Source: Riptortus pedestris
Taxonomy: Eukaryota > Arthropoda > Insecta > Hemiptera > Alydidae
Reading direction: 5' to 3'
Assembly: GCA_019009955.1 (NCBI GenBank)
Contig: CM032231.1
Span: 110,190,001 to 110,254,000, forward strand
DNA: 64,000 nt
Each line of letters begins with the position of its first letter. Position 1 is the first letter of the stretch. Below are positions 1 through 11,377 of this stretch, piece by piece. The notes beneath the pieces are model-generated. The model saw only the letters and a list, made by a program, of their open reading frames with translations, was not told the origin of the DNA and did not search any database. A program made the position numbers and the translations under genes.

Positions 1-599
1 AATACAGGTAGAAACAGAACACGAATAATTAATAAAAGATAAAAAACATAAAACGAAACAAAAACGTAATTTTAAATTCGAGAACAAGAATATTTTGTAA
101 TATTTACTTTAATAAAAGTATGTGGAGGGGCGATGTGAGACGTAAAGAAGAAGTCAAGGCCAATTTAACTATATCACATATATTAAAACAGTAAAATAAA
201 ATATAAAAAAGTTATTAACAAATAAGTCCATTCACGGCCGCACTTCAGACTCCGGTATTTCCCAGTTTATAAACACGCACTAACCAAAACACTGTTCACA
301 ACGCGAATGCCGATAGAAGACTCGCTAAGTCTAACCTCACTAAGTTATAGGCTTCTCTGTAGCAACGTATAGCAGCGAGATACTCGCGAACATAGGAAAA
401 TTAAGACTAACTGTCAAGGTTATTCATTCGCGAGTACCTCGCCGCTACAAGTATATTTAGTAATAGTTCATAATGAATAAACAAAGATTTATTTAAAAGT
501 TTGTAAAATCTTACACAAGTATTCAGAATTTCACACACACACTCACACGTATATGAACGCACTCACCCACACATAAGGATGTTCACACAAGGTAGCATA
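1..599. other. Unassigned AT-rich DNA with one inverted repeat
   Basis: No credible coding region was seen. The only structure is an inverted repeat at 371-390 / 427-446 (arms AGCAGCGAGATACTCGCGAA and its near complement, 18 of 20 matching). A short CA-rich stretch lies at about 531-570. Confidence 0.5.
371..446. repeat. 20-bp inverted repeat, 36-nt loop
   Basis: The left arm 371-390 and the reverse complement of 427-446 agree at 18 of 20 positions, with the core TACTCGCGAA exact. The local GC content is well above its surroundings. It could be the end of an unrecognised foldback element or a binding-site dyad; function is unknown. Confidence 0.6.
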
Positions 600-1351
600 T
601 TGTTAATATGACATGAGTAACAGTGGGGGTTTACTTAACGCCGAAAACCGAAATATGCGAATATCTCCGTTACTAATCAACAGGACGAAAATATGTACAT
701 AACAACATTTATTATTATTATTATTTATTAACGTCCACTTTTTGCAACTCAGGCTAACTGGGACGGGTTATCTACAGGTTACCACCCTTTTCTAACCAGG
801 GTGGGATTTTAGATGTGATGGTATATTGGTAATGAATTTCTGTCACCAAATATTTCCTGTTGCCCAGGCATGAATCGAACTCGCCACTTTTAGGTTTAAA
901 AGAATTCTACGCTTCATTAACTTCACATGGCTAACCTGAGCCCCAACAACAACATTATAGACGGCATTACATTTGCATAAGATTGGTTCTATACTATATT
1001 TCCGGAGGCATGTACGTGAGATCCATTCTTACCAAGATTTTCGAAACCCCACCTTAACGTTAAATATCGATTTCGGTAACTGATCAAGTAAACATTTTGA
1101 CACTAGAGCGTTAACAGGGACAATTATATATATTTATCTATATATATATATATATTTTTCTACAATTTATATATTATTTCTTAACTTATGCTGACTCTCA
1201 CACACTAGTTTTTTTGAGCAACTGATTTTCGTCAACATTTCCTTGTGCCATCACTTGGAGAATACTCCGGATCATTTGTGGAAATGTTTCAAAATATCCG
1301 CATCTATGAGTACAACCTCAATGGCTAATTCTCTTAAGGAAAATCTGCTGA
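600..1351 (+). mobile_element. HINE-like element, old 5'-truncated copy
   Basis: Diverged member of the window's main repeat family (described at 41503-42122). The conserved stretch around 'cgaatatctccgttac', the 'aagattggttctata' motif, the 'ctagagcgttaacag' block, a short TA tract and the terminal 'ctcaatggctaattctcttaaggaaaatctgctg' (3' hairpin and CTRR-like end, decayed) appear in the family order. It is interrupted by a SINE at 712-944. Confidence 0.75.
712..944 (-). mobile_element. tRNA-derived SINE with (ATT)n tail
   Basis: Read on the minus strand it starts GGGGCTCAGGTTAGCCATGT (A-box-like region), has a B-box-like block around GCGAGTTCGATTC, and ends in CCTGGTTAGAAAAGGGTGG, GATAACCCGTCCC and an AAT-repeat tail. 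The flanks carry an approximate target duplication, AACAACATT(T)A, at 701-711 and 948-957. It sits inside an old HINE copy, so it is the younger insertion. It probably relied on a LINE for movement, as tRNA-SINEs do. Confidence 0.85.
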
Positions 1352-1414
1352 AAGTGGACGTTATCAAATAGCATTTCTTTTTTTATAATTTTTATTTAAC
1401 GTTCCTTTTTTTTC

Positions 1415-1554
1415 CAGATTTCCCTTAAGGGAAACAGCTATTGATGTCGTACTCATGACGCGAGTTATTATAAAAATTTCCACTGTCCATCGATCCTTAC
1501 CATGTGACGAAAATGCAAGGTCCGTTCAAAATTTTATATTTATATATATATATA

Positions 1555-1603
<49 letters not shown>

Positions 1604-2108
1604 TTATATATATTTGTCTGTTAACGCTCTAGCGGTCGCATATTTTTGTTTTGCATCGTTACCAAACTTCATATTTAAGCGTTTTTACGTAAAAGAGAGA
1701 TCGATTTCGGTAATGGCTGAAATCAGCAGTATACCAGTGGAGGGGGGAGTAGAGGGGGGGATTTTTGAAAATTCAAAATATCTCCGTTATTTATTATGGT
1801 TATCGAATATATAAATTGTATAGAATCAATCTTATTGTAAATTAAATTTACAATAAATATTGTTCTATACATTTATTCAGTATCTTGAATATTTGAGATC
1901 GATTTGCATTTGTATTGTAGTGTGTGTCTTCGGAACCCCGCCATGTACAACCTCCGCCGAATGAGCTCTGGGGGCCGTCTTCCAGAACTATCTCGTCCCT
2001 CGTGAATTAGGTTTAGATATCCCTTCCTACTACAAATAGGCGGATTTCTCTATTGTAAAACTTCACGTGGGAAATCTGCTTAGTTTACGCAGCCCCTGCG
2101 TGACGGAC
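1415..2108 (-). mobile_element. HINE-like element, full-length, with (TA)n
   Basis: On the minus strand it runs from the 5' end GTCCGTCACGCAGGGGCTGC (at 2108) to the 3' hairpin TTTCCCTTAAGGGAAA (about 1418-1433). The internal TA tract is at about 1541-1600. The 3' end faces the 3' end of the preceding copy across only about 63 bp. A 119-codon open frame across it is an artefact of the TA repeat. Confidence 0.9.
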
Positions 2109-2112
2109 TTTT

Positions 2113-2276
2113 TATTATTCTTGTTATCACTAAATTTGTCAGTAATAGCATGAAAAGTTCGATTATGCTTCATAAAGTATTTGTCTGACAGACTATTAAT
2201 TGGAGAATATTTGGTTCCTTATGTTTGTATTTTTCCATTAATTCCTTATTCTTGGAAAAACTCCTAAATTACTTAA
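2113..2276. other. Unassigned spacer with SINE target site
   Basis: No gene was seen. It contains the left copy of the SINE target duplication CCTAAATTACTTAA at 2263-2276. Confidence 0.5.
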
Positions 2277-2509
2277 ATATTATTATTATTATTATTTATT
2301 AGTGTCCACTTTTTGCAAACTAAGGCTAATTGGACGGGTTATCTACAGGTTACCACCCTTTTCTAGCCAGGGTGGGATTTTAGGATGTTATTTAATGAAT
2401 TCCGTCACTAAATAATTTCCTTTGCCCAGGCGAGAACCGAACTCACCACTCTAGGCTTACCATGTGAGATTAATGTCAACGCTTTAAATCACGTGGCTAA
2501 CCTGAGGCC
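2277..2509 (-). mobile_element. tRNA-derived SINE, perfect 14-bp TSD
   Basis: Same SINE family as at 712-944, with an (ATT)n tail at the left because it lies on the minus strand. The target duplication CCTAAATTACTTAA is exact at 2263-2276 and 2510-2523. This is the cleanest evidence in the window that the family moved by target-primed reverse transcription. The B-box region reads GAGTTCGGTTCTC. Confidence 0.92.
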
Positions 2510-2523
2510 CCTAAATTACTTAA

Positions 2524-3009
2524 TGAATTAACTTTTAAAAAATGTTTTTTTTTGCTTGTTACCAGGTATCAAACTGAACAATAAAATGTAGTAGCGATCG
2601 CCATTGTAAGACAGTAATGTTGTTGTGCTTAGGCTGAAAGAGGCCTCCCTTGGCTTATAGCGTTAGAGTTAGGATATTGCCTGGAGCCGTATATCCAGTA
2701 ATCGCATATCGACCAACTGATAACAGCCTCAAAGTCCCGCCTCCGCCAACTTTTATACACACGAAAAAACACCTTAACATAATGGTGGTTCTCTGGGCCG
2801 CAGCACAAATTAAAGTGAAGTTATTCCAATATTCGAAATGGCTTTCCCAGAAAACCCGCCTATATATTAACATATCTTTAGAATTTATTCGGGAATGATT
2901 GCCACTTATTAATGCTTCTTCCTGATTTCTAATCAGATTATGGGTCTCCCAAAATAACTAATAGAAATTAATTTATAATTTGAATAATGTTAAATAATAT
3001 ATTTTTCTT
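2524..3009. other. Unassigned DNA
   Basis: No recognisable gene. Overlapping short open frames on both strands at 2650-2898 have no recognisable motif and are treated as chance. Confidence 0.4.
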
Positions 3010-3760
3010 TTATATATATTTATTCGTTTATTTGCAACAACATAATTAAATATTACAAGCAAATGATATGTTAGAAAAAGTGGCTTGACTATTGTCTTGA
3101 GGTGGGAAGTTGTCCATTGACAATACCCACAATGGAGGGAACAATGGGTTGTATTATGGAGTTAAACTGAAACACTACACGAGAAGATCTCTTGGCCACT
3201 TACGCTTCAGACGCCGTCTTGGGTTTTCTTGAATATGAGTAGATGAAAGTGATTCGACTAAAGGATTAGGATGTGCGGGAAGGAGAGAGTGGAATTTCTG
3301 ATATCGGGATTTGGCGAGGGTATGGATAAAAGGAATGTTGAGGTCATTATGGAGAGTTAAATTGTATACGTAAAATGGGGAATCGGTAATTTTTCGGAGT
3401 ATTCTGGATTGGAGGGTTTGGATTTTGTCGGAATTTGAAGGTTTGGAGGAACGCCAAAGTTCAAGTCCGTATGTCCATGTTGGTCTGAGTACTGTCGTAT
3501 AAATCAGTCGTTTGTTGCGTAGTGATAGTTTAGATTTGTTGTCAAGTAGTCTTAGTAGAAGTCTGTACCGTCGGCTCACTTCTTGTCGTTTTATTGTGAT
3601 GTGAGGTTTCCAAGTTAGTCGCTTGTCTAATGTGAGTCCTAGATACCTAATTTGTGATTTTTGGGGAATTAGTGCGTTATTGAGAGTAACTGGAGGGCAA
3701 ATGGAACGTCGGAGGGTAAAAGTTACATGGCTTGATTTGACAACTCCTACCAATGCTATG
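3010..3760 (-). pseudogene. Jockey-like LINE, 3' part of reverse transcriptase ORF plus 3' UTR
   Basis: Minus-strand open frame. The segment from about 3752 down to the stop at 3175 encodes the end of a non-LTR reverse transcriptase. Visible landmarks are the post-palm motif YLGLTLDKRLTWKPHI, then YTTVLRPTWTYGLELW and IQTLQSRILRKITDSPFYV, which are characteristic of Jockey-clade insect LINEs. The first residues of the open frame (MGNFLSLRSPCVT) are not LINE: they come from the adjacent HINE end read in reverse. Downstream of the stop is a 3' UTR of about 165 bp ending in an AATAAA-rich A/T tail near 3010. The element is strongly 5'-truncated and cannot be active. It presumably encoded the polymerase for its own target-primed insertion. 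Confidence 0.85.
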
Positions 3761-3846
3761 CGCATTAAAATATATTCCGTTGAGTAGCAAACGTGTGTAT
3801 TTGATAAAACAGATCTATTCTCAAATCCCCAGAAGAAATAAATAAT

Positions 3847-4044
3847 GTACGTCACGCAGGGGCTGCGTAAACTAAGGAAATTTCCCACGTGAAGTTATTC
3901 AAAGAGAAATCTCCATACGAGAGCCCAACAGTTACGGCCGAACTATCGCCTGGGTAGGATCGATGGACATTTGAAGAAAAATTTAGAAAATCGCGTCATG
4001 AGTACGACCATAATAGCTTATTTCCCTTAATGGAAATCTGCTAA
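3847..4044 (+). mobile_element. HINE-like element, internally deleted to its two ends
   Basis: The 5' end GTACGTCACGCAGGGGCTGC and first ~110 bp are joined directly to the last ~90 bp (ATGGACATTTGAAG...CTGCTAA). The whole middle, including the TA tract, is missing, leaving 198 bp. The junction lies near 3948. Both terminal hairpins remain, so it could in principle still be mobilised in trans. Confidence 0.85.
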
Positions 4045-4119
4045 AAGTGTTTACTAAGTGTATTTCTTGTTTCCATTTTGTTTTTTGTTCCATTTCTGTG
4101 TTTGTTTCCCAATCCTGTG

Positions 4120-4342
4120 TTTTTTTTTTTTTTTTTTTTTTTTTTTTAGCTAATTGGGAAGGGTTATCCACAGGTTACCGCTCCTTTCTAGCCAGGGTGG
4201 GACTTAGGATGTTATTTAATGAATTCCGTCACTAAATAATTTCCTTTGCCCAGGAGAGAATCGAACTCGCCACTCTAGGCTTACCATGTGAGATTAAGGT
4301 CAACGCTTTAACCCGCATGGCTAACCTGAGCCCCCCCCCCCC
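4120..4342 (-). mobile_element. tRNA-derived SINE, poly(A) rather than (AAT)n tail
   Basis: Minus-strand copy with head GGGGCTCAGGTTAGCCATGC at about 4334 and B-box region GCGAGTTCGATTCTC. It is truncated at AATTAGCT and followed by an unbroken run of about 28 T (A on the SINE strand) at 4120-4147. The tail difference from other copies suggests internal priming or a different partner LINE. Confidence 0.85.
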
Positions 4343-4708
4343 AAAAAATAATGAAATAAAATAATGAATAAATGTACGAATGTGCTCGTAGATTATTCGA
4401 CTGGCTTTTTTTACAACAATGAGTATAGTTGTATAGAATTTATGAATCTCACATATTAACGACCGATGCCCAAGGTGAAAGAGGGATCAGATTTTATGTC
4501 ATCAGAATAATATCTGAGAATTTTTCTTTCACAAAAAATTGAACTTGTCAAATGGTTGATAAATAAATTTCCTTTTTGTCAAGTTCTAGATTTCTGATAT
4601 CCACTGTTGACAATACTTTGCATTATTCTATAAATATGTTTTAGCCCTCAGTGCTAAGATGTGTAATGTAGACTTAAACAAAACGACAGTGAAGTCTTTA
4701 AATATTTA

Positions 4709-4782
<74 letters not shown>

Positions 4783-5220
4783 TACTAATTATTTATGAAA
4801 TAATGTTGGATAATATGATTATGATAGATTATTACGGTTTGATCAGAAATAATACAAGAGCGGATTTCCTAATTTTAGTTTTTTTACTCCCTTATACGGA
4901 ATAAAGGCCAACTTGTAATCGCGAAAATTGTAGGTTTCAGATTTTAAGGAAATTATACGTTTTGCCCTCCTTGAACCCATACGACGTGATCTTTGTACTT
5001 ATGAACGTACGCAGGTCACATTACTCAAAAACGTTTGTCACATCGCCTATTGGTTTAAATTGACTAAGAGAAGGGGAAGTTGACAGAAGAACAAAAGTAA
5101 AAAAAAAATCTTAAATATAGAGATACAAAAATGTGTTGGGGTTACCATATATTTATTAGAATATCTATAAATAATGATTTATGTTTTTTTCCCATCCGAT
5201 GTTTTGGAAAAGAGATAATC
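4343..5220. repeat. Spacer with long (TA)n microsatellite
   Basis: No gene was seen. A TA microsatellite occupies about 4709-4780. Unlike most TA tracts in the window it has no HINE sequence on either side. Confidence 0.6.
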
Positions 5221-5814
5221 AGCTTAAGGTTAATCAGCTATTGAGGTCATAGTCCTGACGCATTTTCAAAAATGTTCTTCAAATGTCTATCGATCCTACC
5301 CAGAAGATGACGAAATGAGGTCCGGTCAAAACTATATATGTATATATTTGTCTGTTAACACTCTGGCGGGCGCATTTTATGTTTAGTCGTCGCCAAACTC
5401 GGAATTTAATCGTCACCAAACTCGGTATTTAATCGTTTTAAGTAAAAAGAAAGATCAAGTTCATTAAAAGCTGTAATCGGACAAGTGGGAGGGGGGTTTA
5501 GAGGGCGGAATTTCAAAAATTCGAAATACCTCCTTTACTATTCGTCGGATCGAAAAGGTGTACAAAGCCAAGCTTATTGCAAATTAAATCTACTATAAAT
5601 ATTGTTATATGCATTTATTCTCTACCTTGAATATTATCCGAGATATTTGCATTTTTATTAAATTTAACGGACGAGCTATGATCACTTCTAATCGTTTCCG
5701 CCGAATGCTAGTTTGGCCGTTTCCGTAACTGTTCGGCACTCGTATGGAGATTTCTCTATTGTAAAACTTTGCGTGGGAAGTCTGCTTAGTTTACTCAGCC
5801 CCTGGGTGACGGAC
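5221..5814 (-). mobile_element. HINE-like element, near full-length
   Basis: Minus-strand copy. The degraded 3' hairpin is on the left (about 5221), the 5' end GTCCGTCACCCAGGGGCTGA is at 5814, and the TA tract is very short (about 5332-5347). A local direct repeat, 'gtcgccaaactcggaatttaatcg', is duplicated near 5390-5430. Confidence 0.88.
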
Positions 5815-5933
5815 TTTCTAATAACACGTTCAAATGAAATGTAGATTTAAAAATTTTTCTAGGAAGCCGTATGGGGCTCACATCAGATTTGTTCATTATT
5901 CTAATCGTACTTAACGTGCATAACTCAAAAAAA

Positions 5934-6734
5934 GTCCGTCACGCAGGGGCTGCGTAAACTAAGCAGATTTCCCATGTGAAGTTTTACAATAGAGAAATCT
6001 GAATACTGGTAATAAAAGCCCACCATGAGTAAATACAAACAGTAATGAGAAATCTTTCAGTTAATTTTAATAAATTCCCAAATGAAACGGCTTCTGAATT
6101 GTAAAAATAATTTATATTTTAATAACTCAAATTTTAGTAGTACAAGAAATAAAGAAGGGGGGTCGGCGGATAAACAGACCGTATTTGCATAAATCACACA
6201 AAGGAAGGAAGGTAAGGTAAGGTTAGAAACGACAGGTAAGGTTCCACCTGATCCGAGAAGTTACGAAAACGGCCGAACTAATCAGAACAATACCCGACCA
6301 CAGCCTTCATAAAAATGCAAATATCTCGGTTAATATTCAAGATAGAGAATAAACGTATATAACAATATTTATAGTAAATTTCATTTGCAATAAGATTGGT
6401 TTTATACAATTATTCGACCCGATGCATAATAACAGAGATATTTCGAACTTTTGAAAAACCCCCTAAACCCCCCCCCCCTCCCACTGGTCCGATTTCAGCC
6501 GTTAACGAACTTGATCTTCCTTTTTACATAAAACGATTAAATACCGAGTTTGGTGACGATTAAACAAAAATTGCGACCGCTAGAGTATTAACAGACAAAT
6601 ATATATATAATTTTGAACGGACCACATTTTCGTCATCTCCTGGGTAGGATCGATGGACATTTGAAGAAATTTTTCGAAACTCGCGTCATGAGTACGACCT
6701 CAATAGCTGATTTTCCTTAAGGGAATTCTGCTAA
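5934..6734 (+). mobile_element. HINE-like element, long subfamily
   Basis: The copy runs from GTCCGTCACGCAGGGGCTGC to TTAAGGGAATTCTGCTAA. It carries the longer 5' half of the long subfamily, with extra sequence between about 6000 and 6300. Its 5' end faces the 5' end of the preceding minus-strand copy across about 120 bp. Confidence 0.9.
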
Positions 6735-7021
6735 AAATGCCTAAATTCTCCGTGCTGATTAGAGATACAAAAAAAAGTGTTTGTACGACCCTCTTTTTTT
6801 GTCATGAACAGATCTATAAATAATGTGGTGTAACACTTTTTGATCCATTACATTGGAATGGAGATGCACATCACTTTCAATTGAAACTGTATTAAATGGA
6901 GTGCAACCTAACGTTTTATATATCTAATTTAATAGGAGTACAAGGAATTCTTATGGTGGCCAAAGCTGATTTTTTTTTTTTGTCCACAAATTTTTATTAT
7001 TATTCATTTAAGTCAAATTAT

Positions 7022-7569
7022 TGCTACTATGTCTAATTACGATGGGTTAACACCTGATTGCCACCCTTTTCTAGCCCGAGTGGTATTACGGATTTTATTT
7101 AAAGAATCCTTCACTAAATACATTCCTTTTATGCATGAGGGAATCGAACTCGCCACTCTGGGTTTTCCATTAGAGGTCCCCCATAACATTTTAGAGTATA
7201 TTTATTCTCACGATTTCTGTGTAAATGTTTTTTGGAGATTTTTTTCTCCACGGCACTAAACTGTTACTTACAGTCACGGCACAACACTATTCTTATAAAA
7301 ACACTTTACCGCACTGCACTAAGTCGCACTGTAGCACTGATGTGAATATCAAGACAGGTGAGAATAAAACTGCCTGGCTCGCGGCTGGATGGTTCTTTAT
7401 ATAGGTCGTCGGCATACATCAAAGGGGAATTGGCTGGACCGTTCGACGTCGGGTCTCGTAGGGCCTAAACCCTCTGTCGGCTTCTTTGATCTATTTCGCA
7501 CTTCCCAAATACGCGACTCTCTCTCTCTCTCTCTCTGAAGGATTATTCATGTATTTAATTTTCGCAACA
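7022..7569 (-). mobile_element. LTR fragment of gypsy-type element carrying a SINE remnant
   Basis: It matches the right part of the LTR at 8778-9657. Read on the minus strand it begins TGTTGCGAAAATTAAATAC at 7569, has a TATA-like TATATAAAG near 7395-7405, and contains a decayed SINE (about 7043-7190). The sequence just upstream of the LTR on the minus strand is purine-rich (AAGTGGGCGGCAG), as expected of a polypurine tract before a 3' LTR. Confidence 0.75.
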
Positions 7570-7905
7570 CTGCCGCCCACTTAAGCCTTTTCGTCCAGAA
7601 TAGGCTCAATATCGCCGTTGCCATACTTGGCTAGGCGATAGTCCTTTCTTGCGTTGTGGGTTGAATAGCAGACCCATTTGTCCTTCCGTAAATTCCTCCG
7701 TATTCACTGCTCGACCACTCACGCCACCCATCTGGTTACTGGTCACTTTAATGTGGTCCAATATTTCACTTTCATTGTCCTTCTTAGCCAGATTAGTGTC
7801 ACCCTTCTGCTCCGTCGACCTGGCTCCTCCTGAGTTAACATTGCTAAGTCGTACATCAATGATGCACTCCTCTTCCTCGGCTTTTGAGAGTATATTTATT
7901 CTCAC
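7570..7905 (-). pseudogene. Gypsy-type pol C-terminal remnant upstream of 3' LTR
   Basis: The minus-strand frame ends with FNPQRKKGLSPSQ, which resembles the '(Y/W)NPxRKKGLSPKL' block near the end of Ty3/gypsy integrases, where the chromodomain-like tail starts. The upstream Lys/Glu/Ser-rich stretch could be the preceding integrase linker, but I see no catalytic D,D,E residues. Its position between a polypurine-like tract and the 7022-7569 LTR supports a 3'-terminal pol fragment. It is too short to be functional. Confidence 0.55.
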
Positions 7906-8295
7906 GATTTCTGTGTAAATGTTTTTTGGAGATTTTTTTTCTTCATAAGGTCAATACAGAATTAATTCATTGCACTATGCTACTACAGATTTTTTTTAGT
8001 CGAGTGTCCTTAATCATGCCCTGCGTTTCGGGGCTGAGTCAATGCGGTCACCCCAAAAATAAAACCTTGCGGTGTCCTTAAGCATTAAATCAAAGATTTC
8101 CCGAGTCTTCATTTGCAATTCCCACCCCCCCCCCCCTATTGAAGCAGTCGAGTATTATTCCAGGCTGACTCATTGGTCTGGGAGGAGGAGGACTTTTCAC
8201 AAGACTCAAACTCAATCTAAGACGCTATCAAGTCGTCAGATGCTACAGCCTTTTTAACTCCGTTCCAGCCCCCTCTTCTTCATTCTCTTTCTTTT

Positions 8296-8381
<86 letters not shown>

Positions 8382-8777
8382 ATTTTTACCTTAGGAACTG
8401 GTTGTAGAAAGAGCTAGTAAGCTACGCCCCTCATTTTTTTTTTTTTTTTTTTTTTTTTACAAGTCTTTGAGATTTTCCCTTCTCTCTCCCGTTCCTCTCT
8501 CTGAAAAGAATAAAAGAGAGGTTACTCATGTTTGAATACAAAGAGATACTTGAAAGAAAGAGTACAAGAAAAGTGCATTCGACGTCAGAATTAATCATAG
8601 CATTCAATTTCTTTTTTTTTGCGATAAAGTACCAATTCCAGTCTCTTGTAATAGAAGTAACGTCATCTTGTTTGAACGTGACCTTAAATTTTAAATTGAA
8701 ACTGCAAACTATATTTGTATATTCTGAGAGATTCTAAGATTATCTATTACAATATTTAATTAGCTTATGGTATATAT
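7906..8777. repeat. Low-complexity spacer with long (TC)n tract
   Basis: A CT microsatellite of about 78 bp lies at 8299-8377, with a run of about 26 T near 8433-8458 and a C-run near 8127. A 50-bp stretch from 7884 ('gagtatatttattctcacg...') repeats sequence found inside both LTRs (about 7195 and 9285). No gene was recognised. Confidence 0.6.
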
Positions 8778-9657
8778 TGTTACGTTTTATTACCAAAACC
8801 AGTAATAAACGTTTTTAATAAGAGTTCTTTTGGATTGCAAAATTAAATACTCGGAAGTTTCACAGTTTTTATCACTGCACAATTTATTTCACAATGCACA
8901 ATACATTGGTAATTATTCTTAATTACTACTCACAGTATACACTGATAGTGTCACTGTTCTTCAGATTACACAGTCCAACAATTCACACACTGAAATTCAC
9001 AACAAGACGGCACTGCACTGTCCTTGACTTCGCGGCAACTTCACTGTCCTTTACTTCGCGGCACTGCACTGTCCTAAACACGACACTAAACTGTTACTTA
9101 CAGTCACGGCACAACACTGTTCTTCTTATAAAAACACTTTAACACCTGATTGCCACTCTTTTCCAGCCCGAGTGGTATTACGGATTTTATTTAAAGAATC
9201 CTTCACTAAATACATTCCTTTTATGCATGAGGGAATCGAACTCGCCGCTCTGGGTTTTCCATTAGGTCCCCCATAACATTTTGGAGTATATTTATTCTCA
9301 CAATTTCTGTGTAAATGTTTTTTGGAGATTTTTTCCTCCACGGCACTAAACTGTTACTTACAGTCACGGTACAACACTGTTCTTATAAAAACACTTTACC
9401 GCACTGCACTAAGTCGCAATGTAGTACAGATGTGAACATCAAGACAGGTGAGAATAAAACTGACTCGATCGCGGCTCGCTGTTCTTATATAGGTTGTCGG
9501 CATACATCAAAGGGGAATTGTCTGGTTCCTTCGACGCTAGGCTGGACGAGTCTATAAGGGGCTAGAACTTTCTGTCGGTCTCTTTGATCTATCTCGCACT
9601 TCCCAAATACGCAACTCTCTCTCTGAAGGATTATTCATGTATTTAATTTTCGCAACA
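8778..9657 (-). mobile_element. Solo LTR, gypsy-type, ATAT TSD
   Basis: The plus strand starts TGTTACGTTTTATTACC and ends TTTTCGCAACA, so either strand begins TG and ends CA. It is flanked by ATAT on both sides (8774-8777, 9658-9661), a 4-bp duplication typical of Ty3/gypsy integration. Minus orientation is favoured by the TATA-like TATATAAG near 9484 and by the pol remnant beside the related LTR at 7022-7569. A SINE fragment (about 9143-9287) sits between two ~55-bp copies of LTR sequence (near 9082 and 9343). No internal region adjoins it, so it is a solo LTR. Confidence 0.8.
9143..9287 (-). mobile_element. SINE fragment inside LTR
   Basis: Decayed copy of the tRNA-SINE (GGGAATCGAACTCGCC is the B-box region read in reverse). 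It is shared with the LTR fragment at 7022-7569, so it was inserted before that LTR lineage was amplified and has become part of the LTR. Confidence 0.7.
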
Positions 9658-10179
9658 ATATATAAAAAAAAAATTAATGCGTTTCAAGGCTATTATAATT
9701 CTCTCAGGAATCAAAATAGCAAAGGACATAAAAGGATTTTAAATATACATATATTCTTCGATAAATTTTAATCCAAACATTCCATAGAGCGTCAAATTTG
9801 GGATGCTTGGATAAAAGTTTTAAATCTATTACGCCATTGTAACATTCATTCCTGAAAGAAATATAAGTGTAATCGCTTATATATAGGCTTATTTTCTTGG
9901 TCAGGGCATCACGTGTGAACGACGGGATCAATTTCAATAATTCTTTGTTCGTTGTGCTTTTATTGCCAGAAGATAGTTTTTATGAAGAAAAAATTTAGGA
10001 AGTTTTGCGGAACGTTGGAAAATATATGGACCATATTAACTTTTCTAATCCCTGAAATAATATCACGATATTTCGTTTCCGGCAAACATTTACATAAGTT
10101 ATTTGTTTTTTTATTAAGAGGTACTTTCATTATTTATACATTTGTCTTATAAGGAAGTTTAAAGGAGGCATATGCTAAT
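9658..10179. other. Unassigned AT-rich DNA
   Basis: No gene or repeat family was recognised. Confidence 0.35.
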
Positions 10180-11345
10180 AATTATAGCCGGAGTCAACAC
10201 AAGGAGCAAAAGACTGAAATGTGCTAAACAAAACTCGGCATGTGAATTAGCATAGACTCCATGAATATTTGCGGTCAAAGTCCATGAATATCTGTATCAA
10301 CATTTCTAGGGACAAGCAGGAATTTATAAGGGAAGCATGAAATGAAAAAAGTCCGTCACACAGGGGCTGCGTAAACTAAGCAGATTTCCCACGTGAAGTT
10401 TTACAATAGGGAAATCTGCCTAATAACAACTGTAGTAGTAAGAAACCTCTAAACCTAAAACATTATTTAGGGCGTAATAACCCAGTAGTTTCTAGCCCCA
10501 AAAAACAGTTGACCTAACCTCTAAACCTATTCACGAGGGGCGAAGTTATAGAAACGGCCGCCAGAGCTCTCGCCAGAAAGTTCGAACATAGCCTACTGGT
10601 GACCAGTATCACGCAGAATACAAATGCAAATATCTCGGTTAATATTCAAGATACAGAATAAATGAATAGAATAATATTTATAGTAAATTTAATTTGCAAT
10701 AAGATTTATTCTATACAATTTTTCTATCCGACGCATAATAACGGAGATATTTTGAATTTTCAAAAATCCCCCCTCTAAACCCCCCCCCCCCTCCCACTGG
10801 TCCGATTTCAGCCATTAACGAACTTGATCTTCCTTTTTACATAAAACGATTAAATACCGAGTTTGGTAAAGATCAAACAAGAATTGCGACCGCTAGAGCG
10901 TTAACAGACAAATATATATATATATATATAATTTTGAACGGACCTCATTTTCGTCATCTCCTGGGTAGGATCGATGGACATTTGAAGAAATTTTTCGAAA
11001 CTCGCATCATGAGTACGACCTCAATAGCTGATTTCCCTTAAGGGAAATCTGCTAAAAATCGTAACGTTTCGTTTCCTTGTTCGTATTACAGCAAACGTGC
11101 ACATACAGGAGGTTTTTTTTTATTTTTTATTTAAAGTAACTGTTGATTTATACTTTCTTCTCGTATAACGAAGCAGAAACGAGATATACTCACGGTTACT
11201 TACATTCCTATAGGGCGCAAACTACTGAACCGAACTAACTGTTAACTCGGTATGTGGAATTTACGTTACTCTTCCATGAAAATAAGCTACATTAAAATTC
11301 CTAGGGGTGAGCAGAGGTGGTGGTGCTAAGGCACGAAATGAAAAG
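10180..11345 (-). mobile_element. Fragment of CCCGG-ended repeat, split by HINE
   Basis: 10180-10350 and 11056-11345 match consecutive parts of the ~298-bp unit seen at 26.0-28.5 kb ('aactcggtatgt...', 'ataagggaagc(c/a)tgaaat', 'aaccgaact...'). The HINE at 10351-11055 interrupts the unit at its A-run, so the HINE is the younger of the two. Confidence 0.7.
10351..11055 (+). mobile_element. HINE-like element, full-length
   Basis: It runs from GTCCGTCACACAGGGGCTGC to TTTCCCTTAAGGGAAATCTG followed by CTAA, with the TA tract at about 10912-10930. The flanks are A-runs on both sides and continue one repeat unit of another family, which gives a pre-insertion site of the form AAATTAAAAATAGCG. Confidence 0.92.
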
Positions 11346-11377
11346 TCGTCATAATTCGTTCAGTATATAATAGTTAT

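Noticed and set aside
712..944. Genuine tRNA gene at the A/B-box region
   Set aside because: No paired acceptor stem or full cloverleaf, many dispersed copies with tails and TSDs; it is a SINE.
1455..1814. 119-codon open frame
   Set aside because: Runs through the TA tract of a HINE copy; the Tyr/Ile repeats are a translation of the microsatellite.
2650..2898. Overlapping 82- and 72-codon frames on opposite strands
   Set aside because: No motif, no start context or splice support, and mutual overlap suggests chance.
3780..3888. N-terminal residues MGNFLSLRSPCVT of the Jockey-like frame
   Set aside because: These codons are the HINE 5' end read on the opposite strand, not part of the LINE protein; the same string appears wherever a HINE end is translated.
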